Below are positions 1 through 5,036 of a stretch of 6,218 nucleotides of DNA, one piece after another; position 1 is the stretch's first letter, and the number at the start of each line of letters is the position of its first letter. Origin of the DNA: CAYOXM01 sp964407925 (GTDB taxonomy: Bacteria; Patescibacteriota; Patescibacteriia; SG8-24); NCBI GenBank assembly GCA_964407925.1, contig CAYOXM010000043.1, positions 1 through 6,218 of the forward strand, written 5' to 3'. A program made the translations under genes and the position numbers. The notes beneath the pieces are model-generated. The model saw only the letters and a list, made by a program, of their open reading frames with translations, was not told the DNA's origin and searched no databases.

Positions 1-762
1 TTCAAATTGCGGATTGAATTTGTACCGATCGGACTTTGAATAGAAAAAAATTGTGTTGTGTTTTCTACCGAATCCGCGGCCCTTATCTGTACCGCCAGAA
101 AATGTCCAAATAATTTCGTTTTGAAAATTATCGGTTCCAAATATCTCGTCCAAAATAAGTCGAAGATGACAGCTCAACCGCCAGTCACAATGTACGTATA
201 TTGCACCGTCGTCGGCGAGAAGACCGTGCATCAGCTTCAACCTCTCATATATCATTGCAATAAAGCTGTCCGCTCCTTTTCCCCACGTATCTCGATATGC
301 GATTTCCTCAATAACACTCGGCTTCTTTGTAAACTCCTCGTCACCAACCTCGATACTCATCGAAAAATCCGCCCCAACATCAAACGGCGGGTCAATGTAG
401 ATGAGCTTGATACCTCCTGCATCCTCAATCTCCTTACGGAGTGGACCATTCTTAAGCGCGGAAAGAATCAACTTGTTGTCACCCCAGATCAACTTGTTCG
501 TCCATCCCGCAATCTGACGACCCGATGTATCAAACAAACTCTTCTGCAATTTGATCTTCTCGCCCTCCTCTCGCGGCTCATCAATGTGCTCGATCGTCTG
601 GAAGGGAAGAACGACATTCGTCACCTCATCCGTTTTGCCGTTCCATACCAACTCCACCTGCCGCTTATCATCAAAAAGCATGAACCGGTACTTGTCCGGC
701 AGCGGCTTTCCCCGTTCCAGAAGGCGGGTAACGTCGCGGATTTCGTTTGGTTGAATATCCAT
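1..762 (-). CDS. Site-specific DNA methyltransferase (type III Mod-like, N6/N4 family), 3' part beyond the window
   Basis: The minus strand is open from an ATG at 762 to base 1 (254 residues, no stop). The product would transfer a methyl group from S-adenosylmethionine to adenine or cytosine N4 in DNA. Residues 1-85 are an N-terminal extension. Then come a WGDNKLILSALK segment (93-104), the catalytic motif IV in LIYIDPPFDVG (DPPF at 124-127), AYRDTWGKG (155-163), DDGAIYVHCDW (184-194) and an IIWTFSGGTDKGRGFGRKH stretch (217-235). These are typical of the N6_N4_Mtase family whose members stand beside type III-like restriction helicases. The SAM-binding motif would lie further left. An in-frame TAG at 795-793 limits the N-terminus; the AAAG before the ATG is a weak ribosome site. 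The gene is AT-richer than the rest of the window and rich in ATT, AAT and TTT codons, suggesting transfer. Family is firm; a paired restriction subunit is inference. Confidence 0.9.
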   Translation of the reverse strand, partial: MDIQPNEIRDVTRLLERGKPLPDKYRFMLFDDKRQVELVWNGKTDEVTNVVLPFQTIEHIDEPREEGEKIKLQKSLFDTSGRQIAGWTNKLIWGDNKLILSALKNGPLRKEIEDAGGIKLIYIDPPFDVGADFSMSIEVGDEEFTKKPSVIEEIAYRDTWGKGADSFIAMIYERLKLMHGLLADDGAIYVHCDWRLSCHLRLILDEIFGTDNFQNEIIWTFSGGTDKGRGFGRKHNTIFFYSKSDRYKFNPQFE

Positions 763-797
763 AAACTTTATGCGATCAGCCAAGTGTACATTAGTCT

Positions 798-828
798 ACT
801 ATAGAATGACGATACCTAAAAACGGCAA
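798..828 (-). promoter_or_regulatory. Candidate promoter of the methyltransferase
   Basis: On the minus strand TATAGT (803-798) closely matches a -10 box and sits about 36 bases before the ATG. A TTGCCG (828-823) could act as -35, but the spacer is 19 bases and it lies inside the stem-loop at 815-848. The -10 is the stronger half of the call. Confidence 0.35.
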
Positions 829-848
829 CTTTCGTTGCAGTTTTTAGG
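815..848. terminator. Perfect stem-loop, probable bidirectional terminator
   Basis: CCTAAAAAC (815-823) pairs with GTTTTTAGG (840-848). After one G-A mismatch, GCAAC (825-829) pairs with GTTGC (834-838), leaving a four-base loop (GAAA when read on the minus strand). The T-run is inside the outer stem on both strands, as in terminators serving both directions. It separates the methyltransferase from the tRNA unit. Confidence 0.55.
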
Positions 849-1004
849 TGGCCCCGAGGCTCTTACGGGCCTTCCGCCTCGCGCCGCCGAATGCGGCGCG
901 ACACGTCCGAGGCGGTGGTGGACTGACGGACGCAGTCCACCCGGCGCTCATGCGCGCTTGACGGCGCGTGTGGCATCACCGCTGCCCTTCGAGCCTCCTA
1001 CCTG
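849..1004. other. GC-rich intergenic segment with multi-branched fold; possible structured RNA
   Basis: No convincing protein is seen here on either strand. GAGGCTC (856-862) pairs with GAGCCTC (991-997) and would close a junction. Inside are CCGCCTC/GAGGCGG (874-880 with 909-915) topped by GCGCCGC/GCGGCGC (881-887 with 893-899), then GGTGGACTG/CAGTCCACC (917-925 with 933-941), and CGCGC/GCGCG (953-957 with 964-968). The segment is flanked by two bidirectional terminators. I do not recognise RNase P RNA, tmRNA, SRP RNA or 6S RNA signatures in it. It could be a small RNA, a repeat element or part of an island junction; strand is undecided. Confidence 0.35.
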
Positions 1005-1047
1005 AAAAAAACAAAAAACGGCCTGACGCGAAGTCAGGCCGTTTTTT
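1005..1047 (-). terminator. Intrinsic terminator of the tRNA-Asn transcript (bidirectional)
   Basis: A 15-bp stem, 1013-1027 with 1033-1047, has a five-base loop at 1028-1032; its core is CGGCCTGAC/GTCAGGCCG. On the minus strand it starts one base after the encoded CCA and ends in a T-run continuing into 1012-1005. The other strand also has six T after the GC stem, so it could stop plus-strand transcripts too. Confidence 0.85.
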
Positions 1048-1048
1048 G

Positions 1049-1383
1049 TGGCTCCGAGGCTGGGACTCGAACCCAGGACCAAAGGATTACAGTTCTGGCT
1101 ACTGGACTATGTCATCACCCCGACCGAAGTGTCGGGGGCTGGGCGCTTCGAGCCGGCACGTGCCAGCCCTACTCCCTTTCGGGATAGTCTCTACACCTTC
1201 CCCGCACCGCGGGGCTTGGCTCGGCGTTGGTTGGACCTGCGTTCGCCGAATTCACCCAGTTTTCATCCTGCCGTCACCGGCAGGCGCTGCCTATTCGGTT
1301 CATATGAACCGAGTCCTACACTGACCGTTACCGGTCAGGCCAGTTTTGACAGTCCTCTGCTCTACCAGCTGAGCTACCTCGGA
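1049..1383 (-). tRNA. trnN: tRNA-Asn(GUU), interrupted by a group I intron, CCA encoded
   Basis: The exons are 1383-1349 (35 nt) and 1089-1049 (41 nt), joining to a 76-nt tRNA that reads AAC/AAU codons. Acceptor TCCGAGG/CCTCGGA, U8-A9, D-stem GCTC/GAGC with GG in the loop, anticodon stem GAGGA/TCCTT with one G-U pair, a five-base variable loop, T-arm CTGGG/CCCAG with loop TTCGAGT, discriminator G and CCA are all present. The spliced loop is CTGTTAA, anticodon GUU at 34-36. U1-A72 and G73 also match bacterial tRNA-Asn. The intron lies between U35 and U36. Reading the loop without that U would suggest a Tyr GUA anticodon, but this breaks the anticodon stem and the short variable loop argues against bacterial tRNA-Tyr. 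The promoter probably lies partly in the N gap. Confidence 0.9.
1090..1348 (-). ncRNA. Group I self-splicing intron (259 nt) in tRNA-Asn
   Basis: The core elements read in order on the minus strand: P-like AATTCGGCGAACG, Q-like CAACGCCGAGCCAAG, R-like GGTGTAGAGACTA and S-like GACATAGTCC. Helices by plus-strand position: P3 1253-1259/1139-1145, P4 1244-1249/1221-1226, P6 1209-1214/1200-1205, P7 (GACTA/TAGTC) 1185-1189/1105-1109, P8 1131-1137/1118-1124. P1 can form from exon CTGT plus intron C1 with GGCAG (1287-1291), giving the required U-G pair at the 5' splice site; the intron ends in G (1090). P2 is a GTGA-capped hairpin (1267-1284). Two hairpins fill the P1 loop. Extra hairpins at 1173-1184 and 1152-1167 lie between P7 and P3'. 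There is no room for a homing endonuclease. No P10 pairing is obvious. Splicing activity is inferred from the fold. Confidence 0.88.
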
Positions 1384-1406
1384 ACGCGCATTCATTCCAG
1401 CTGATA

Positions 1407-1506
1407 NNNNNNNNNNNNNNNNNNNNNNNNNNNNNNNNNNNNNNNNNNNNNNNNNNNNNNNNNNNNNNNNNNNNNNNNNNNNNNNNNNNNNNNNNNNNNN
1501 NNNNNN
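1407..1506. other. Assembly gap (100 N)
   Basis: Exactly 100 unknown bases, a conventional scaffold spacer, so true distance and even adjacency of the two sides are uncertain. The gap hides the region upstream of tRNA-Asn and downstream of the CPBP protease gene. Confidence 0.98.
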
Positions 1507-1536
1507 AAAGAAAAACGCGCCCGAGAAGGGGCGCGC
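1507..1536 (-). terminator. Intrinsic terminator of the CPBP protease gene
   Basis: On the minus strand CGCGCCC (1535-1529), a six-base loop and GGGCGCG (1522-1516) are followed by TTTTTCTTT up to the gap edge. It begins a few bases after the stop codon at 1542-1540. Confidence 0.85.
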
Positions 1537-1539
1537 TGC

Positions 1540-2067
1540 CTACGAATTCATCAGGGAGACCGTGATGACCGTCAGGTTGTACATCGCGTGGACCGCGACG
1601 CAGGACAGGTAGGCGGAGAGCTGAGACGACGAGTTCTTCACGTAGAGCCTGGCGAGCGCGAGCCCGACGACGCCCTGGATGAAGATGTTGAACGGATGGC
1701 CGTGGGCCAGTCCGAATAGGATGCCGCAGACGACGACGGAGACCGCCCGGATCTTGTCCCGACCCTTGTCGAGGACGAGGGTGAGCGGGAGCATCCGGAA
1801 GACGGCCTCTTCGACCACTGGGGCGAAGAACACGGCCATGCCGATGGCGAGTCCCGGAGTCGTCTCCATGACCTGCCGGAGCGGCGGGATGGCGTAAAGC
1901 CAGTGGAGGGTGACCGAGAGCGGCGGCATCCCGTAGATGCCGAGGCCGACGGACTGGAGGACGATTTGAAGGGCGGCGACGAAAAGCGTCACCCACAGCC
2001 ACGCGATCCCGTAGGCCGCCATGGCGTTCCAGGCCTTCTGCCGGAACGGAGATGGTGCAGTGCTCAC
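1540..2067 (-). CDS. CPBP family intramembrane metalloprotease
   Basis: The 175-residue protein is strongly hydrophobic, with membrane segments at about 18-38, 71-85, 105-121, 127-142 and 150-172. It carries the three signatures of the CPBP (CaaX protease and bacteriocin-processing, 'Abi') family: EEAVFR at 86-91 (E86, E87, R91), FGLAH at 118-122 (H122) and HAMYN at 160-164 (H160, N164). These polar residues sit in membrane helices and are thought to form the metal site. Family roles include prenyl-protein processing, bacteriocin self-immunity and envelope regulation; the substrate here is unknown. It is shorter than many members but all motifs are intact. The start is GTG at 2067, chosen because GGAGGT lies seven bases upstream. 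It is divergent from glutamate dehydrogenase and has its own terminator, so it is likely monocistronic. Confidence 0.88.
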   Translation of the reverse strand: MSTAPSPFRQKAWNAMAAYGIAWLWVTLFVAALQIVLQSVGLGIYGMPPLSVTLHWLYAIPPLRQVMETTPGLAIGMAVFFAPVVEEAVFRMLPLTLVLDKGRDKIRAVSVVVCGILFGLAHGHPFNIFIQGVVGLALARLYVKNSSSQLSAYLSCVAVHAMYNLTVITVSLMNS

Positions 2068-2111
2068 GACGGACCTCCGGTTTCCCGAGTGTGTCCAAGA
2101 AATGCGGAAAA

Positions 2112-2136
2112 GACCGCTTTTTTGAGCATAGCGGTC
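2112..2136. promoter_or_regulatory. Inverted repeat over the protease promoter, possible operator
   Basis: GACCGCT (2112-2118) and AGCGGTC (2130-2136) are perfect inverted arms 11 bases apart. They cover the -10 box of the minus-strand promoter and its expected start point near 2118. Because about half lies upstream of that start, a DNA-binding site is more likely than an mRNA hairpin. It lacks a proper following T-run for a terminator. Confidence 0.4.
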
Positions 2137-2153
2137 ATCGCCGATAGACGCAA
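2125..2153 (-). promoter_or_regulatory. Promoter candidate for the CPBP protease
   Basis: On the minus strand TTGCGT (2153-2148), a 17-base spacer and TATGCT (2130-2125) give a good sigma-70 type promoter about 60 bases before the GTG start. Confidence 0.6.
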
Positions 2154-2175
2154 CACGACATCGCCGCGCGCCGTA

Positions 2176-2203
2176 TTGCGGTTCGACGGCGTCCTGCTAG
2201 GCT
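2176..2203 (+). promoter_or_regulatory. Promoter candidate for glutamate dehydrogenase
   Basis: TTGCGG (2176-2181), a 16-base spacer and TAGGCT (2198-2203) lie about 57 bases before the start codon. The -10 is only a fair match; the -35 resembles those of two neighbouring genes. Confidence 0.4.
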
Positions 2204-2260
2204 TTAGCCAGCTCATTACATCGCAGGGAACTGCCCCGCGACTTTCAACGGAGGATACGG

Positions 2261-3496
2261 ATGGACACACCACTAGGGCCATTCGAAATCGCGCTCGCGC
2301 GCCTCGAGCGTGCGTCCCACGCGCACCCCTTTCCGGCATCATTTCTCGAGCGTATGCGGCGACCAAAGCGGGAAATCCGCGCGGTCATTCCTGTCGCCAT
2401 GGACGACGGTGCCGAGCGTCTTTTCGAAGGCTACCGCGTCCAGCACGACAATAGCCGCGGCCCGTACAAGGGCGGCATCCGTTTCCATTCCGACGTCGAC
2501 ATCGACGAGGTGCGCGCGCTCGCGCTCTGGATGACCGTCAAATGCGCCATCGTCGACGTCCCCATGGGCGGCGGCAAGGGCGGCATCACGGTCGATCCGC
2601 GCACGCTCTCCAAGGGCGAACTCGAACGGCTCTCCCGCGGCTGGGTACGTGCTTTCATCGACGTCCTGGGACCGACGAAGGACGTCCCCGCGCCGGACGT
2701 GAACACCACACCGGAAATCATGGCGTGGATGTCCGACGAATACGCCCGGCTGACGGGCGACCGGTCAGGCGCCTGTTTCACGGGAAAACCCGTGGGACAG
2801 GGCGGCGTACCGGGACGCGTCGCAGCCACCGCGCGAGGAGGCTTTCACGCCTTCGCCGCGCTCCGCGAAAGGCTCGGGTTACCCAAAGTCTGCCGCGTCG
2901 CCATTCAGGGATTCGGTAACGTCGGCGAGAACGCCGCGCGCGTCTGGCATGACGCCGGACACGTAGTCGTGGCGGTTTCTGACGTGTACGGCGGCGTCGG
3001 TCGCGGCACGGGCCTCGACATTCCGGCGCTTTCCGCCCATCGGCAAGCGACGGGTTCAGTCGTCGGATTTCCCGGGAGCCACTCCATCGCGAATAACGTG
3101 GTGCTGGCGTCACCGTGCGACGTGCTCATCCCGGCGGCGCTCGAAAACCAGATTCGCGGAGACAACGTCGCGGACGTGCGGGCGACGGTCGTGCTGGAGC
3201 TCGCCAACGGACCGACGACGCCGGAGGCAGACGACGCGCTCGCCGCGCGCGGCATCCCGGTGATCCCGGACGTGCTCGCGAACGCCGGCGGCGTGACCGT
3301 CTCGACGTTCGAGTGGGAGCAGAACCGCGGCGGAGCGATCCTGTCCGCCGAGGATGTCGCCGAACGCCTGCGCGAGGCGATGACACGCCAGGCGGAAGCC
3401 GTGCACGCGTGCGCCGGGACGCTCGCCTGCGACCTGCGCCGCGCGGCGTACGTCGTCGCCTTGCGACGGCTCGCCGAAGCGATGGGCTTCGCCTGA
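2261..3496 (+). CDS. gdhA: Glutamate dehydrogenase (Glu/Leu/Phe/Val dehydrogenase family)
   Basis: The 411-residue cytoplasmic enzyme interconverts glutamate with 2-oxoglutarate and ammonia using NAD(P), linking nitrogen assimilation and carbon metabolism. The N-terminal domain holds GPYKGGIRFH (67-76, substrate-binding K70), K94, PMGGGKGGI (101-109, catalytic K106) and APDVNT (144-149, catalytic D146). The C-terminal domain has the Rossmann motif GFGNVG (217-222), with SD at 240-241 ending the second strand, and the family stretch NAGGVTVSTFEW (341-352). Length matches the roughly 410-420 residue hexameric class; the conserved lysines and TFEWEQN favour glutamate over leucine or phenylalanine as substrate. 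Cofactor preference cannot be read safely. The ATG at 2261 follows GGAGG at good spacing. A strong terminator begins 40 bases after the stop, so the gene is probably transcribed alone. Confidence 0.93.
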   Translation: MDTPLGPFEIALARLERASHAHPFPASFLERMRRPKREIRAVIPVAMDDGAERLFEGYRVQHDNSRGPYKGGIRFHSDVDIDEVRALALWMTVKCAIVDVPMGGGKGGITVDPRTLSKGELERLSRGWVRAFIDVLGPTKDVPAPDVNTTPEIMAWMSDEYARLTGDRSGACFTGKPVGQGGVPGRVAATARGGFHAFAALRERLGLPKVCRVAIQGFGNVGENAARVWHDAGHVVVAVSDVYGGVGRGTGLDIPALSAHRQATGSVVGFPGSHSIANNVVLASPCDVLIPAALENQIRGDNVADVRATVVLELANGPTTPEADDALAARGIPVIPDVLANAGGVTVSTFEWEQNRGGAILSAEDVAERLREAMTRQAEAVHACAGTLACDLRRAAYVVALRRLAEAMGFA

Positions 3497-3535
3497 GGCC
3501 CGCGACGCCGCGCCGTGCGCGCGCCAAGAGACGCT

Positions 3536-3564
3536 GCCGCGACCGTAACGGTCGCGGCTTTTTT
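3536..3564 (+). terminator. Intrinsic terminator of gdhA
   Basis: GCCGCGACCG (3536-3545) pairs with CGGTCGCGGC (3549-3558), followed directly by six T. The loop is three bases, or five if the last pair opens. Confidence 0.9.
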
Positions 3565-3601
3565 GTCAGCGTTGCCGGACGCATTCATCCCCAACCTCGC
3601 G

Positions 3602-3630
3602 TTGCGTCTTGCCGTCGTCTGCCCTATCCT
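3602..3630 (+). promoter_or_regulatory. Promoter candidate for the Hcp-like gene
   Basis: TTGCGT (3602-3607), a 17-base spacer and TATCCT (3625-3630) point to a start near 3637, giving a leader of only about 23 bases before the ATG at 3660. Confidence 0.5.
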
Positions 3631-3659
3631 GTCCACATTATTCGCTTACCACGCATCCC

Positions 3660-4259
3660 ATGAACCGACCCACGCTCCGCGTGAAGGCGACGGCCGCCGT
3701 CCTCGGCGTCGCCATCGCCCTCTCCTCGCTCGCGCTCTTCGGCGGCGCTGCCGCTCCCGAAGCCGCCCCTGCCGCATCGGCCGCGCAGGCGGACTACTAC
3801 CTCAAGCTCGACGGCGTCGAGGGCGAATCGACGGCCGACAAGCATAAGGGCGAAATCGAAATCAATTCCTGGTCGTGGGGCATGAACAATGCCGGCTCGG
3901 GCGGCATGGGCGGCGGCGCCGGCGCGGGCAAGATGCTTGCCACGGGCCTCGTCATCACGAAGCGCATCGACAAGGGCACGCCGGCGCTCTTCTTGGCCTG
4001 TGCGCAAGGCGAACACATCAAGAGGGCGGTGCTTACCGCCACGCGTCCGAACAAGGAACTGCGCGGACCCGAGGATTACGTCCGCATCACCCTCGAAGAC
4101 GTGACCTGCACCTCGTTCTCGCAGCAGGGTTCGCAGTCGGAATGGTCGACGGAGAGCGTTTCGCTGTCGTTCCAGAAAATCACGATCGAAACCCTGGCGA
4201 AGGGCGGCAGCGAGTGGCAGAGGGCCGGCTGGGACCTCGCCAAGAACGTGAAGATCTAA
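3660..4259 (+). CDS. Secreted Hcp-like protein (type VI secretion tube protein Hcp family) with signal peptide
   Basis: This 199-residue protein has a basic n-region (R3, R7, K9), a hydrophobic core at about 12-32 and a small-residue region ending AASAAQA near 38-44, a Sec-type signal peptide. The mature part, about 155 residues, is a full Hcp domain: YYLKLDGVEGES (46-57), KGEIEINSWSWGM (63-75), a glycine-rich loop at 79-90, GLVITKRID (96-104), ALFLACAQGEHIKRAVL (109-125) and ESVSLSFQKITIE (165-177). Hcp proteins form hexameric rings that stack into the type VI tube, and those lack cleavable signals. Here no type VI gene is nearby, so it may be an exported ring-forming protein of other function. 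C114 and C150 are the only cysteines. No Shine-Dalgarno precedes the ATG; an upstream TTG at 3609 has none either and would bury the signal. Terminators on both sides make it monocistronic. Confidence 0.88.
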   Translation: MNRPTLRVKATAAVLGVAIALSSLALFGGAAAPEAAPAASAAQADYYLKLDGVEGESTADKHKGEIEINSWSWGMNNAGSGGMGGGAGAGKMLATGLVITKRIDKGTPALFLACAQGEHIKRAVLTATRPNKELRGPEDYVRITLEDVTCTSFSQQGSQSEWSTESVSLSFQKITIETLAKGGSEWQRAGWDLAKNVKI

Positions 4260-4276
4260 TCGGCACAGATGAAAAG

Positions 4277-4304
4277 CGCGGGGGCGCATCCCCCGCGTTT
4301 TTTT
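4277..4304 (+). terminator. Intrinsic terminator of the Hcp-like gene
   Basis: CGCGGGGG (4277-4284) pairs with CCCCCGCG (4290-4297) around a five-base loop, followed by seven T. It starts 18 bases after the stop codon. Confidence 0.92.
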
Positions 4305-4331
4305 GACTTTGTCGAGTCGATGCTGTGTGCT
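4303..4331 (+). promoter_or_regulatory. Weak promoter candidate for the metalloprotease
   Basis: TTGACT (4303-4308) overlaps the T-run of the preceding terminator. With a 17-base spacer the -10 would be TGTGCT (4326-4331), a poor match, and the 5' leader would be very short. Read-through from the Hcp-like gene is the alternative. Confidence 0.25.
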
Positions 4332-4346
4332 GCCGCCGGAGGACAC

Positions 4347-5003
4347 ATGAACGCACCCGCACCTTCCCTCGACCTGCTGTGGCAACCCGGCGTCTCCGAA
4401 GAGTATTTCCGCGCCGCGGAAAACGCCCTGCGCCGCGCCACCCAGAGCCTCGGCATCGCCGACCGGCTTCCGGTCTGCGTCATCGGAACCCACGGCGACA
4501 TTGACCGCGTCCTTGCCGCCGCCCGCGAAGTGTCGGCCTGCGTCGGCCGTCCCGGTCAGGCGAACGGCGACGTTTTGAGCGTCTGGCTCAGGGGCCGACG
4601 CTGGAGGCCTCGCGACTGGAGAGGCGTGGCGATGCTCATCGTGAACGACGACATCGGCTTCCATGGCGACGAGTTCATCTTCGGACAGTCCGACGAAGCC
4701 GTCGGCGGCATGGTGAGCGCGTTCCGTTTCTCCCGAGACGAGCGGGTCACCGACCGCATCGGCCTGTTCGAGACACTCGTCATGCACGAGCTCGGCCACG
4801 CCCTCGGCGCGGCGAATCCCGACAGGGACTCGCAAATACAGATGTGGTTCGGACCGCACTGCATGAACGCGTGCGTCATGCGCCAACGTGACGACCTGCC
4901 GCAGTTCGAGGCGGACGTCCTGCCGGTGCTCGCGACCGACTCGCCGTTCTGCGTGCAGTGTCGCGACGACGTGCGGAAATTCCTCGGCGGCCATCTGGCC
5001 TAA
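4347..5003 (+). CDS. Archaemetzincin-like zinc metalloprotease
   Basis: The 218-residue protein has the gluzincin/metzincin zinc helix HELGHALG (147-154), followed by HC (171-172), CVM (176-178, possible Met-turn) and CVQC (202-205). This order of HExxHxxG, His-Cys, CxM and a final CxxC is that of archaemetzincins, where the first three His bind catalytic zinc and four Cys bind a structural zinc. In the usual motif the third His follows the Gly after two residues; here 16 residues intervene and the expected position holds N157, so H171 is the likely ligand. The segment from CVM to CxxC is also longer than usual. The N-terminal half is poorly conserved to my eye. No signal peptide is seen, so it is probably cytoplasmic. 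The ATG at 4347 is chosen because GGAGGA lies just upstream; earlier in-frame starts fall in the preceding terminator. Confidence 0.75.
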   Translation: MNAPAPSLDLLWQPGVSEEYFRAAENALRRATQSLGIADRLPVCVIGTHGDIDRVLAAAREVSACVGRPGQANGDVLSVWLRGRRWRPRDWRGVAMLIVNDDIGFHGDEFIFGQSDEAVGGMVSAFRFSRDERVTDRIGLFETLVMHELGHALGAANPDRDSQIQMWFGPHCMNACVMRQRDDLPQFEADVLPVLATDSPFCVQCRDDVRKFLGGHLA

Positions 5004-5006
5004 ACG

Positions 5007-5032
5007 AAAACGCCCCTTTCGGGGCGTTTTTT
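5007..5032. terminator. Bidirectional terminator between the convergent protease and rpoD genes
   Basis: AAAACGCCCC (5007-5016) pairs with GGGGCGTTTT (5021-5030) around a four-base loop. T-runs follow the GC stem on both strands, so it can end the metalloprotease transcript (stop at 5003) and the rpoD transcript (stop at 5037). Confidence 0.9.
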
Positions 5033-5036
5033 CTTC

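Noticed and set aside
58..804. A 248-residue plus-strand reading frame
   Set aside because: It lies opposite the methyltransferase, has no recognisable domain and no good ribosome site, while the minus strand shows conserved motifs throughout.
815..1004. CRISPR array or integron attC site
   Set aside because: The hairpins differ in sequence and spacing, with no repeated unit or spacer pattern and no cas or integrase gene visible.
1049..1383. Reading the split tRNA as tRNA-Tyr(GUA)
   Set aside because: It needs an intron not ending in G and spoils anticodon-stem pairing; U1-A72, G73, the short variable loop and loop CTGTTAA fit Asn.
968..1404. Two overlapping plus-strand frames of 118 residues
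   Set aside because: They cross the terminator, the tRNA exons and the intron; the RNA structures explain this sequence fully.
1328..2098. Minus-strand 256-residue frame spanning the N gap
   Set aside because: It reads through unknown bases and overlaps the CPBP protease in another frame; it is an artefact.
2905..3636. Minus-strand 243-residue frame opposite gdhA
   Set aside because: Low-complexity Ser/Ala/Arg/Thr composition and antisense to catalytic and Rossmann regions of gdhA.
3624..4994. Minus-strand 456-residue frame opposite the Hcp-like and metalloprotease genes
   Set aside because: Long shadow frames are common in GC-rich DNA; it crosses two genes with clear domains and a terminator, and its composition is His/Arg/Ala-rich without motifs.
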